Positions 55,503 to 64,000 of a stretch of 64,000 nt of DNA are shown piece after piece. Each line of letters opens with the position of its first letter. Within the stretch, counting starts at the first letter, position 1. The notes under the pieces are model-generated. The model did no database searches. It was not told the origin of the DNA and saw nothing but the letters and a program-made list of their open reading frames with translations. Position numbers and translations under genes: made by a program. This DNA is from Albidovulum litorale (lineage in GTDB: Bacteria > Pseudomonadota > Alphaproteobacteria > Rhodobacterales > Rhodobacteraceae). The DNA lies in NCBI RefSeq assembly GCF_025751495.1, contig NZ_JAOWKZ010000005.1:186001-250000 (forward strand), given 5' to 3'.

Positions 55503-56279
55503 ATGACCGCAAGAGACAGGATCGCGGAAGACAACTACGTCGCGACCTTTGCCGGGATGGCCGGGTTGCTGCCCGGCGGGGTCTGTGATGCGCGGGACGG
55601 GGCGCTGCATATCTATAGCGGGGCGGAGATTGCGACGTTTAACCCGACGATCCTCTGCGGGCCGGACCTTGATGCCGACCGGGCGCTGGACGCGGCCGTG
55701 GCGTTTTATTCCCGCCATGGCTCGCCCCTCTGGACGGTCGCGACGCGGGCGGCGGATGCGCCGGGGGTTGAGCCCGCGCTGCGTGCGCGGGGGTTCAGCG
55801 TCGATGAGGAGGTGCCGCATATGGTGCTCGACCGGATTTCGCCGCCGGTCATGCCCGAGGGGCTGGAGGTGGAGCAGGTCACGGATTTCGCCGGGCTGCG
55901 ATGCCATTTCGAGGTCGTGGCCGAGGCGTTCGGGATTCCGTTCAGCCTGTTCGGGCCCGCCTGCGACCCGGCGTTGCTGGACGATCGGTTCGGTTTCTTT
56001 GTCGGCCGGTGGGAGGGCCGCCCGGTCGCAACCTCGCTCTGCGCGGTGTCGGACGGGGCGGGTGTCAGGTGCGCGGGCATCTACAACGTGTGCATTCTGG
56101 AGGCGCACCGGGGCCGGGGGCTCGGCTTCGCGATGACCGCCTATGCGGCGGAGGCGGGCCGCAGTGGGCACGGTTGCGAGGTGGCGGCGTTGCAGGCGAC
56201 GGAAATGGGCTATCCGCTATACGAGCGGATGGGCTACCGGGAGGTCACGTGCTGGCGGATGTGGTCACCGCCGAAGTGA
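55503..56279 (+). CDS. GNAT-family N-acetyltransferase
   Basis: The 258-residue protein has the acetyl-CoA-binding motif in AHRGRGLGFAMTAYA (about 200-214) and the last-strand pattern MGYPLYERMGY. The N-terminal half (1-125) is an extra domain often seen in two-part GNATs. Substrate unknown. Confidence 0.87.
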   Translation: MTARDRIAEDNYVATFAGMAGLLPGGVCDARDGALHIYSGAEIATFNPTILCGPDLDADRALDAAVAFYSRHGSPLWTVATRAADAPGVEPALRARGFSVDEEVPHMVLDRISPPVMPEGLEVEQVTDFAGLRCHFEVVAEAFGIPFSLFGPACDPALLDDRFGFFVGRWEGRPVATSLCAVSDGAGVRCAGIYNVCILEAHRGRGLGFAMTAYAAEAGRSGHGCEVAALQATEMGYPLYERMGYREVTCWRMWSPPK

Positions 56280-56432
56280 GGGGGTGAGACCGGGTCGGGA
56301 ACCGTCCAGCAGACCGTTTTCCGGGCGAACGCCCTCCCGTGACGGGTTAGGTAGTTGTGTGAGGGGCTTTCTAAACGTTACGCTGAACTGTACTCACAGT
56401 CTGAAAGACAAATACGCAATCGGATAATAAGT

Positions 56433-57080
56433 ATGGACCAAGCTTGGAGTAGAGTTTTGTTTGCCGCAACGTGGTGTGGAACGCTTCTCATATTTTCTAT
56501 TATTCTCACTTTTTCGAATTTCGACGCCTATGGGGAGGAATTTAATGACCCAGCGGCGCGACTCGCGGAGAGCTTGGAAGGAATGGGGTATTCCCACGTC
56601 GAAATTGAGGAATGCCGGGTCAAGTTTTCAAGAAAGCTTGACGTCGCGTGCCCCACAAACAGGGCTATTTCCTATAGAAGAGACTTCAACTTGGCGAACC
56701 TTCTTGTCGATGAAATCAGCGAGGTGACGGAGCAACGGAATAACGAAAAAAAATATTATGAATTTCAGATACCTCCTACATCCGAGTACGCGCGGTATAC
56801 ACGAGCGTTAAGCTTTTTCACGACCGAGGTGAAGGTGCGGTATCCACAGATTATCTGGCCATTCATCTTCGACGAAAGCACCAATGAGATTAGTGATTTC
56901 TTCTATGAGATATTTCCGAAGGAATCAGATTTGAACTGGTGGGTGTTGGAAACTTGTTTTGGGAAGGCTCCAGATTTTGATATAATTTTCAGAATGTCGT
57001 ATTCCGACAAGGCAACTCTGGACGAGTTTCGTGGCCGCTTGATTGAATATTCTGATTCTCAGGATTGCGACCGAAACTAG
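56433..57080 (+). CDS. AT-rich orphan membrane-anchored protein
   Basis: The 215-residue protein starts with one hydrophobic segment (about 10-30) then a soluble exterior. It is clearly richer in A and T than neighbours (for example AAAAAAATATT at 56747 and TTTGATATAATTTTC), with many Lys, Asn, Ile and Phe codons, which suggests recent acquisition. I do not recognise a family. No transposase or attachment site borders it. Confidence 0.7.
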   Translation: MDQAWSRVLFAATWCGTLLIFSIILTFSNFDAYGEEFNDPAARLAESLEGMGYSHVEIEECRVKFSRKLDVACPTNRAISYRRDFNLANLLVDEISEVTEQRNNEKKYYEFQIPPTSEYARYTRALSFFTTEVKVRYPQIIWPFIFDESTNEISDFFYEIFPKESDLNWWVLETCFGKAPDFDIIFRMSYSDKATLDEFRGRLIEYSDSQDCDRN

Positions 57081-57181
57081 GATAGTTCAGCGCTTATTTT
57101 TAAAACAAGCCAATGCCGTTAGTCGATATTCCCGGAGTGCGCAGCTTGTGCGCAGGCGCGTCTCTCCCGACCTTTCGCCGG

Positions 57182-57206
57182 GGAAACTCTCCACTGGAGA
57201 GTTTCC
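57182..57206. terminator. First ACT-loop hairpin downstream of the AT-rich orphan
   Basis: GGAAACTCTCC and GGAGAGTTTCC, a perfect 11-bp stem with loop ACT. Sits between convergent genes and may terminate one or both. Confidence 0.55.
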
Positions 57207-57255
57207 TGATCCGGCTCTCCCGGCCCGATCCTTGCGGATCGTGCGTTCGACGCTG

Positions 57256-57278
57256 ACGACCTTCCACTGGAAGGTCGT
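57256..57278. terminator. Second ACT-loop hairpin before the carB stop
   Basis: ACGACCTTCC and GGAAGGTCGT, a perfect 10-bp stem with the same CC-ACT-GG loop as the first hairpin. The two share TCCACTGGA at their centres. Confidence 0.55.
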
Positions 57279-57289
57279 CCGGGCGCGTC

Positions 57290-60200
57290 TCACCCCTGCA
57301 GCGTCCTCACGCCGATCCCCTCACCCCGTGCCTTGATCGCCTGCACGGCTGCGACGCTGCCGGCGGCGGTGGTGTAGTAGGGGATCTTGTCGTAGAGAGC
57401 GACGGCGCGGATGCTCCGGCTGTCCTCGATCGCCTGCTGCCCCTCGGTCGTGTTGAAGAGAAGCGCGACCTCGCCGTTCTTCAGCCGGTCGACGATGTGC
57501 AGCTTACCCTCCTGCCGGCCTTCATAGACCTTGTTGACGGTCTCGGCTGTGATCCCGTTCTCGGCGAGGAAGGACGCGGTGCCACGGGTGGCGATGATGT
57601 CGAAGCCCATCGCCACCAGATCGCGGGCGGCGGCGGCCATTTCGGGCGTCTTGTCCATGTCCTTGATCGAGATGAAGACGCGGCCGGTTTCCGGCAGCGT
57701 TGTGCCCGCGCCGAGCTGGGCCTTGAGGAAGGCGAGCGGGAAGGTGCGGTCCCAGCCCATGACTTCGCCGGTCGAGCGCATTTCGGGCCCCAAGATCGTA
57801 TCGACGCCGGGGAAGCGGGCGAAGGGCATGACGGCCTCCTTGACGCTGAACCACGGCATGATCGGATCGGCGAGCGTCATCGGATCGGCGTAGGGCAGGT
57901 CGGTATCGGGGCCGACGCCCGCAGGGTAGGGCGCGCGCATCGGGAAGTTCGACATCGGCTCGCCCGCCATGAGCCGCGCGGCGATGGAGGCGATGGCCGA
58001 GTCCGTGGCTTTGGCGACGAAGGGCACGGTGCGGCTGGCGCGGGGGTTGACCTCCAGCACATAGATCTCGCCGTTCTTGATCGCGAACTGGACGTTCATC
58101 AGGCCCTTGACCTTGAGGGCGATGGCCATGGCCTCAGTCTGGCGCTTGAGTTCCGCGACGGTGTCGGCGGAGAGCGAATGCGGCGGCAGGCAGCAGGCAG
58201 AGTCGCCCGAATGCACGCCGGCCTCTTCGATATGTTCCATGATGCCCGCGACATGCACCGTGGTGCCGTCGCAGAGCGCGTCCACGTCCACTTCAATGGC
58301 GCCGGAGAGGTAGCTGTCGAGGAGGACGGGGTTCTTGCCCGAGACGTCGACCGCATGGGTGATGTAGCGCTTCAGGTGGTCCATGTCGCGCACGATCTCC
58401 ATCGCGCGGCCGCCGAGGACGTAGGACGGGCGGATCACGAGGGGGAAGCCGACGCGTTCCGCGATTTCAATGGCTTGCGCGTCGGACGAGGCGATGCCGT
58501 TGACCGGTTGCCTGAGGCCGAGGTCGTTCAGGAGTTTCTGGAACCGCTCGCGGTCCTCGGCAAGGTCGATGGCGTCGGGCGTGGTGCCGAGGATCGGGAT
58601 GCCCTCGGCCTCGAGCGCGTTGGCGAGTTTCAGCGGCGTCTGGCCGCCGAACTGGACGATGACGCCGTGGAGCGTGCCGTTCGACTGCTCGACGCGGAGG
58701 ATTTCGAGGACGTGTTCGAGGGTCAGCGGTTCGAAATACAGGCGGTCGGAGGTGTCGTAGTCGGTCGACACGGTCTCCGGGTTGCAGTTGATCATGATGG
58801 TTTCATAGCCCGCGTCGGTCAGCGCGAAGCAGGCATGGCAGCAGCAATAGTCGAACTCGATCCCCTGGCCGATCCGGTTGGGGCCGCCACCGAGGATGAC
58901 GACCTTTTTCGCGTCGGTGGGCCGCGCCTCGCATTCCACGTCGCCCATCGCGGGGACCTCATAGGTGGAATACATATAGGGCGTCTGGGCCTCGAACTCC
59001 GCGCCGCAGGTGTCGATGCGCTTGAAGACGGCTTTGACATTGGCGGCGAGGCGGGCCTTGCGGACCGCGGCCTCTTCCTTGCCGGTGAGTTTCGCCAGAC
59101 GGGCATCGGTGAAGCCCATCATCTTGAGCTGCCTGAGGCCGCTTTCATCCGTGGGCAGGCCAGAGGCGCGCACGGCGTCCTCGGCCGTGACGATCTCGCG
59201 GATGCGGGCGAGGAACCAGGGGTCGAAGGCCGTGGCGTGCTGGATTTCGTCATCCGTCAGACTGTGGCGCATGGCCTGTGCGATCAGCCGGAGCCGGTCA
59301 GGGGTCTGGGCGGAGATGGCCTTGATCACTGCGGCCTTGTCGGGCGCGCCCTCGATCCTGATCTCATCGAACCCGGTCAGGCCGGTTTCCATGCTGGCCA
59401 GCGCCTTTTGCAGGGACTCATGGATCGTGCGGCCGATGGACATCGCCTCGCCCACCGATTTCATCGCGGTGGTGAGTTCGGCCTTGCTCCCCGGGAATTT
59501 CTCGAACGCGAAGCGCGGGATCTTGGTGACGACATAGTCGATGGTCGGCTCGAACGAGGCGGGCGTGACCTTGGTGATGTCGTTGTCGAGTTCGTCGAGC
59601 GTGTAACCGACGGCAAGCTTCGCCGCGATCTTGGCGATGGGGAAGCCGGTTGCCTTGGAGGCGAGCGCCGAGGACCGCGACACGCGCGGGTTCATCTCGA
59701 TCACGACCATGCGGCCGTCCTTGGGGTTGATCGCCCATTGCACGTTCGACCCGCCGGTTTCCACCCCGATCTCGCGCAGGACGGCGATCGAGCCGTTGCG
59801 CATGATCTGGTATTCCTTGTCGGTCAGAGTCAGGGCGGGGGCGACGGTGATCGAGTCGCCGGTATGGACGCCCATCGGATCGACGTTCTCGATGGAGCAG
59901 ACGATGATCGCGTTGTCCGCCTTGTCGCGGACGACCTCCATCTCGTACTCCTTCCAGCCCAGCAGCGATTCGTCGACGAGGATCTGCGCCATGGGCGAGG
60001 CGTCTAGGCCGGAGCGGCAGATCGCCTCATACTCATCCCGGTTATAGGCCACGCCGCCGCCGGTGCCGCCGAGGGTGAAGGCAGGGCGGATGATTGCGGG
60101 CAGGCCGATATGTTCCAGGGCTTCCATCGCCTCGGCCACACCCGCGTTCACGTCATACTTGCCGTTCGGCTTTTTCGGCGCGGCGATGATCGTGGCCTTG

Positions 60201-60631
60201 GGGTTTTCGATGCCAAGCCGGTCCATCGCCTCGCGGAACAATTTGCGGTCTTCTGCCATTTCGATGGCCTGCCGGTTGGCGCCGATCAGTTCCACGTTGA
60301 ACTTTTCCAACACCCCCATATCGGCGAGCGCCAGCGAGGTATTGAGCCCGGTCTGCCCGCCCATCGTCGGCAAGAGCGCGTCGGGGCGTTCCTTTTCGAT
60401 GATCTTGGCGACGATTTCAGGGGTGATCGGCTCGATATAGGTGGCGTCGGCCATGCCGGGATCGGTCATGATCGTGGCGGGGTTGGAGTTCACGAGGATG
60501 ACACGGTAACCTTCCTCGCGCAGCGCCTTGCAGGCCTGGGCACCGGAATAATCGAACTCGCAGGCCTGACCGATGACGATGGGCCCTGCTCCGATGATCA
60601 TGATCGACTTGATATCGGTTCTTTTCGGCAT
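57290..60631 (-). CDS. carB: Carbamoyl-phosphate synthase, large subunit
   Basis: The 1113-residue CarB makes carbamoyl phosphate for arginine and pyrimidine synthesis. It has two ATP-grasp halves and a C-terminal MGS-like allosteric domain, with [17 protein letters not shown] near the start and [17 protein letters not shown] at the second half. The ATG at 60631 (MPKRTDIKS) is the family start. carA is not in the window. Confidence 0.97.
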   Translation of the reverse strand: MPKRTDIKSIMIIGAGPIVIGQACEFDYSGAQACKALREEGYRVILVNSNPATIMTDPGMADATYIEPITPEIVAKIIEKERPDALLPTMGGQTGLNTSLALADMGVLEKFNVELIGANRQAIEMAEDRKLFREAMDRLGIENPKATIIAAPKKPNGKYDVNAGVAEAMEALEHIGLPAIIRPAFTLGGTGGGVAYNRDEYEAICRSGLDASPMAQILVDESLLGWKEYEMEVVRDKADNAIIVCSIENVDPMGVHTGDSITVAPALTLTDKEYQIMRNGSIAVLREIGVETGGSNVQWAINPKDGRMVVIEMNPRVSRSSALASKATGFPIAKIAAKLAVGYTLDELDNDITKVTPASFEPTIDYVVTKIPRFAFEKFPGSKAELTTAMKSVGEAMSIGRTIHESLQKALASMETGLTGFDEIRIEGAPDKAAVIKAISAQTPDRLRLIAQAMRHSLTDDEIQHATAFDPWFLARIREIVTAEDAVRASGLPTDESGLRQLKMMGFTDARLAKLTGKEEAAVRKARLAANVKAVFKRIDTCGAEFEAQTPYMYSTYEVPAMGDVECEARPTDAKKVVILGGGPNRIGQGIEFDYCCCHACFALTDAGYETIMINCNPETVSTDYDTSDRLYFEPLTLEHVLEILRVEQSNGTLHGVIVQFGGQTPLKLANALEAEGIPILGTTPDAIDLAEDRERFQKLLNDLGLRQPVNGIASSDAQAIEIAERVGFPLVIRPSYVLGGRAMEIVRDMDHLKRYITHAVDVSGKNPVLLDSYLSGAIEVDVDALCDGTTVHVAGIMEHIEEAGVHSGDSACCLPPHSLSADTVAELKRQTEAMAIALKVKGLMNVQFAIKNGEIYVLEVNPRASRTVPFVAKATDSAIASIAARLMAGEPMSNFPMRAPYPAGVGPDTDLPYADPMTLADPIMPWFSVKEAVMPFARFPGVDTILGPEMRSTGEVMGWDRTFPLAFLKAQLGAGTTLPETGRVFISIKDMDKTPEMAAAARDLVAMGFDIIATRGTASFLAENGITAETVNKVYEGRQEGKLHIVDRLKNGEVALLFNTTEGQQAIEDSRSIRAVALYDKIPYYTTAAGSVAAVQAIKARGEGIGVRTLQG

Positions 60632-60696
60632 CGTCCCGGACCCCTCATGCAAATTGTCGGGGGTTATAGACAGAACCGGCCAGCGCGCAACCCCTG

Positions 60697-62025
60697 TCAG
60701 GCGGGTTCTTTCGGCATCCGGCTGGCAGCGGCAAAGAGGGCGGCGAGGACGATTAACCAAACCGTGCACATCAGCCACGTGTAGTGAGCGACTGGCCAGG
60801 GCAGAGCGCCGATCTGCGCGAAGACTGGTGTTAACGACGGAACGCCGACAAGTGCGATCAGAGTGATTGCGGTGCGGCGCGGTAGAATGCCGAGGAGGCC
60901 CGGCAGAAGCAACATCGGCAGGACGTAGTAGTGCAGCCAGCCAAGAGGTCCGAACAGTGCAAGTATGATAGAGAAAGCAAAAAGGCTGATCGCGCGGCGT
61001 GCATCGCCGGGAAGCCGGTAAAGCACCTGTCCGAACGCGATGGTTATCAAGAGTGCCGTGATCGCAATAGTCGGAGATAACCAGCGGGGAACGGCTGTAA
61101 ACACGAACTGCGTTGCCTCGGGGTCAATCGGCGGCAGGAGCCCAAGTGCGGACCCGATTGCCAGAGTCGTCGGCAGGATCGAAGTGTTTATCGCGATAAG
61201 GTAAGCGACATCCTTGACGAGCGCGAGGCTTTGCAGAAACGCTTGGTGCGCGGGCCAGCCGGAAATTCCGACCGAAATTAGTCCGAGCGCCGCGCCTATG
61301 GTGGTGAAATACGCCGCAGCGCGCCATTGGCGGTCAAGAAGGAAGATCAGCACAAGGAAGGCTGGCGTCAATTTGACCGAAGCAGCCACAGCGAGTGCCC
61401 CTCCAGCCGTCAGCGGACGACCGTATTGCAGGCGTTCGAATGCGAGAAGGATTAAGAAACCGACGGTGATTGTCGGCTGATTATGCCTTATGGCGAGGTA
61501 GGTTTGGACCGACAGCGTGAGTGTCAGGAGACCGATCGCAGTCCAGACCCACCACGGCATGGCGGCGGGCTTGATGAGCCGCCCGGCCAACCAGACCGAG
61601 GCGGCAAGGAGCGGGATCTGGATCAGCGCGGCGGCATTGAAAAAGCCTTGCGGGGAAAGAATCTCGGTAAGTGGCGCCGTCAGCACCGCCCAGATCGGCG
61701 GGTAGACATAGGCGAAGCTGCTTTCGTCCGCGATGCCCATTGCGGCCATCGCCGGTTGCCAGCTTTCCGCAATGCCGCCGAAGAACGCGGGTGGCGTGTC
61801 ATAGATCAGCGCGCCCTGACCGGACTGCCAGAGCCAGCCGGCGATGTAGACCGCCGAGAGGTCTTCGGCCCATTGCCCCCATTGCTGCCAAAGGACCGCA
61901 ACGGTCCAGAACGCCAGAAGCAGCACTGAAATGAGCTTGTCACGGTCATCATCAATGGAAAGCGCGGCGATCCGGGGCGTGCGTTGCGCGGGCTTCGGGG
62001 GCATCCGGGTCCTGTCGGGCTGCAT
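60697..62025 (-). CDS. GT87/DUF2029 polytopic membrane glycosyltransferase-like protein
   Basis: The 442-residue protein has about ten hydrophobic helices and the DUF2029 (glycosyltransferase 87) patterns [14 protein letters not shown] and [16 protein letters not shown]. Family members use polyprenyl-linked mannose in actinobacteria; the role here is unknown. It is divergent from aspS. Confidence 0.85.
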   Translation of the reverse strand: MQPDRTRMPPKPAQRTPRIAALSIDDDRDKLISVLLLAFWTVAVLWQQWGQWAEDLSAVYIAGWLWQSGQGALIYDTPPAFFGGIAESWQPAMAAMGIADESSFAYVYPPIWAVLTAPLTEILSPQGFFNAAALIQIPLLAASVWLAGRLIKPAAMPWWVWTAIGLLTLTLSVQTYLAIRHNQPTITVGFLILLAFERLQYGRPLTAGGALAVAASVKLTPAFLVLIFLLDRQWRAAAYFTTIGAALGLISVGISGWPAHQAFLQSLALVKDVAYLIAINTSILPTTLAIGSALGLLPPIDPEATQFVFTAVPRWLSPTIAITALLITIAFGQVLYRLPGDARRAISLFAFSIILALFGPLGWLHYYVLPMLLLPGLLGILPRRTAITLIALVGVPSLTPVFAQIGALPWPVAHYTWLMCTVWLIVLAALFAAASRMPKEPA

Positions 62026-62144
62026 CTGGCCCGACGCTAGCTGGCCGGGCGGCGCTTGAAAAGGCCTGACCCGCCCTTGACTTCGACTGCGCCAAAGGGT
62101 GTATCGGCGCGGACCACGTTTTCGCCTCTTGAAAGGGGACGCTC

Positions 62145-63926
62145 ATGCACGCCTATCGCAGCCATACCTGCGCCGATCTGAACAAAAGCCATGCCGGTGA
62201 GACGGTCCGGCTGTCGGGCTGGGTTCACCGGGTGCGCGATCATGGCGGGGTTCTGTTCATCGACCTGCGCGACCATTACGGGATGACGCAGGTTCTGGCC
62301 GACAGCGACAGCCCGGCTTTTGGCGCGATCGAGCGGCTGAAGGCCGAGACGGTTGTGCGCATCGACGGGCGCGTCAAGGCACGGGATTCTGCGCTGGTGA
62401 ACCCGAAGATCCCGACCGGCGAGATCGAAGTCTATGTGACCGAGTTGGAAGTTCTGGGCCCGGCGGATGAACTGCCTTTGCCGGTCTTCGGCGAGCAGGA
62501 TTACCCGGAAGAGACGCGCCTGACCTACCGCTTCCTCGACCTGCGCCGGGAAAAGCTGCATCAGAACATGATGCTGCGCGCCCGCGTCATCAAATCGATG
62601 CGCGACCGGATGTGGGCGGCAGGCTTCACCGAGTTCCAGACGCCAATCATCACGGCCTCTTCGCCGGAAGGCGCCCGTGACTTCCTCGTGCCGTCGCGGC
62701 TGCATCCGGGCAAGTTCTACGCGTTGCCGCAGGCACCGCAGCAGTTCAAGCAGCTGATCATGGTGGCGGGGTTCGACCGTTATTTCCAGATCGCGCCCTG
62801 CTTCCGCGACGAAGACCCGCGCGCCGACCGCTCGCCCACCGATTTCTACCAGCTCGACCTTGAGATGTCGTTTGTCGAGCAGGAGGATGTGTTCCAGGCG
62901 ATCCAGCCAGTCATTCAGGGCATCTTCGAGGAATTCGGCGGCGGCCATAAGGTCGATGCGGTTTGGCCGCGGATTTCTTACGCCGATGCGGCACTCTGGT
63001 ACGGGACCGACAAGCCGGACCTGAGGAACCCGATCAAGATGCAACGCGTCAGCGAACATTTCGCCGGCTCCGGCTTCGCGATCTTCGCGAAACTGTTGGA
63101 AAACGAGGGCACCGAGATCCGCGCCATTCCGGCGCCGGGCGGCGGCAGCCGCAAGTTCTGCGACCGGATGAATGCCTTCGCCCAGAAGGAAGGTCTGCCG
63201 GGGATGGGCTATATCTTCTGGCGCGAGGCCGAGGACGGGTCGGGGCTGGAAGCCGCCGGACCGATTGCCAAGAATATCGGACCCGAGCGGACCGAGGCGA
63301 TCCGCCAGCAGCTGAAGCTGAACAAGGGTGACGCGGTCTTTTTCCTCGGCGGCCGCCCAGATCAGTTCGAGGCGGTCGCGGGCCGCGCGCGGGTGGAGAT
63401 CGGGCGGGAACTGGGCCTGACCGAAGAAAACGCCTTCCGCTTTGCCTGGATCGTCGATTTCCCGATGTATGAGAAGGATGACGAGGGCCGGATCGATTTC
63501 AGCCACAACCCGTTCTCGATGCCGCAGGGCGGGATGGAGGCGCTGTCGGGCGATCCCCTGAAGGTGCTTGGCTATCAATACGACCTAGCCTGCAACGGCT
63601 ATGAACTGGTGTCCGGCGCGATCCGGAACCACAAGCCCGAGATCATGTTCAAGGCATTTGAACTCGCCGGTTATGGCAAGGACGAGGTCGAGAAGCGTTT
63701 CGGCGGCATGGTCAAGGCGTTCAAATACGGCGCGCCCCCGCATGGTGGCTGCGCCGCAGGTGTGGACCGGATCGTCATGCTTCTGGCCGACACCGCGAAT
63801 ATCCGCGAGGTCATCATGTTCCCGATGAACCAGCGCGCCGAGGATCTGATGATGGGCGCGCCGTCGGAGCCGATGAACGAACAGCTTCGCGAATTGCGGC
63901 TGAGGGTCATTCCGAAGGAAAGCTGA
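62145..63926 (+). CDS. aspS: Aspartyl-tRNA synthetase
   Basis: The 593-residue class II synthetase has an N-terminal anticodon-binding OB fold ([15 protein letters not shown]), motif 2 ([12 protein letters not shown]), the bacterial GAD insertion (about 290-420) and motif 3 ([14 protein letters not shown]-like [16 protein letters not shown]). It charges tRNA-Asp; whether it also charges tRNA-Asn is not settled from sequence. GAAAGGGGA precedes the ATG. Confidence 0.97.
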   Translation: MHAYRSHTCADLNKSHAGETVRLSGWVHRVRDHGGVLFIDLRDHYGMTQVLADSDSPAFGAIERLKAETVVRIDGRVKARDSALVNPKIPTGEIEVYVTELEVLGPADELPLPVFGEQDYPEETRLTYRFLDLRREKLHQNMMLRARVIKSMRDRMWAAGFTEFQTPIITASSPEGARDFLVPSRLHPGKFYALPQAPQQFKQLIMVAGFDRYFQIAPCFRDEDPRADRSPTDFYQLDLEMSFVEQEDVFQAIQPVIQGIFEEFGGGHKVDAVWPRISYADAALWYGTDKPDLRNPIKMQRVSEHFAGSGFAIFAKLLENEGTEIRAIPAPGGGSRKFCDRMNAFAQKEGLPGMGYIFWREAEDGSGLEAAGPIAKNIGPERTEAIRQQLKLNKGDAVFFLGGRPDQFEAVAGRARVEIGRELGLTEENAFRFAWIVDFPMYEKDDEGRIDFSHNPFSMPQGGMEALSGDPLKVLGYQYDLACNGYELVSGAIRNHKPEIMFKAFELAGYGKDEVEKRFGGMVKAFKYGAPPHGGCAAGVDRIVMLLADTANIREVIMFPMNQRAEDLMMGAPSEPMNEQLRELRLRVIPKES

Positions 63927-64000
63927 TAGACGCTATCTAATGACGTTACGGTCACTAATCCCGACCACAAGGACGGGGCAGGCTCCTCCCCTTCCAGACG

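Noticed and set aside
57497-60007. An 836-codon plus-strand frame opposite carB
   Set aside because: Long antisense frames are common in GC-rich genes; the carB sense frame is certain and this product is Gly/Arg/Asp low complexity.

Overview
The window is GC-rich, densely coded bacterial chromosome. The gene content points to an alphaproteobacterium of the Rhodobacterales (Roseobacter/Rhodobacter type): a DUF1150 gene beside an Hsp20 gene, a DUF1194 protein, a Hint-domain protein, a MarR_EPS-type HTH, a HrcA/CIRCE-controlled groESL, and a bifunctional ATP sulfurylase/APS kinase. This placement is an inference from gene families; there is no rRNA here and I see no tRNA gene.

Layout. 1-1884: start of an oligopeptide ABC transporter operon (oppA, oppB) on the minus strand. 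2226-3092: a DUF1989 protein. 3503-17939: the most unusual region, ten plus-strand genes that together look like a signalling and membrane-remodelling system. They encode a membrane Ser/Thr kinase with a 29-unit Ala-Glu-Gln pentapeptide stalk and PDZ-like exterior, three secreted LysM plus solute-binding-domain paralogues, an FHA protein, a PP2C phosphatase, a P-loop GTPase, a dynamin-like GTPase, a third GTPase, a roadblock/LC7-like small protein and a protein I do not recognise. No transporter, type VI secretion or polysaccharide genes accompany them. 17958-22581: a serine/glycine/glyoxylate group (divergent SHMT-like enzyme with a divergent LysR gene, hydroxypyruvate isomerase, threonine aldolase) and YcgN. 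22623-27193: ribF, maoC, HAD phosphatase, family II pyrophosphatase and TraB/GumN protein. 27299-29437: groESL with promoter, CIRCE and terminator. 29759-37619: mixed housekeeping genes (FAD oxidoreductase, EamA exporter, NUDIX, lipase-like hydrolase, purEK, DUF1194, DUF465, Hsp20, DUF1150, cytochrome b561). 37695-39758: ATP sulfurylase/APS kinase with an in-frame N-terminal MarR-like HTH and a perfect 14-bp palindrome just upstream. 40201-51696: ABC-F, trxB, Lrp, Hint protein, a LuxR remnant, pgeF-midA-lgt, ubiK, YbjN, proC-csaA, tdk and a small HTH-like gene. 51715-57080: DEAD helicase, lipoprotein, a PIN/RHH toxin-antitoxin pair with an apparently leaderless promoter, a small secreted protein, GNAT, and an AT-rich orphan that looks acquired. 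57290-63926: carB, a GT87-type membrane protein and aspS.

The best candidate for a previously undescribed system is 3503-17939. In outline, periplasmic LysM/solute-binding proteins and the kinase exterior would sense the cell wall or a ligand, the kinase/phosphatase/FHA trio would relay it, and the dynamin-like GTPases would act on the membrane. Each family call is well supported by motifs; the joint function is inference. Several intergenic repeats (twin AT-rich hairpins at 42794-42841, a 24-bp inverted repeat at 50020-50178, twin ACT-loop hairpins at 57182-57278) also deserve a genome-wide search.
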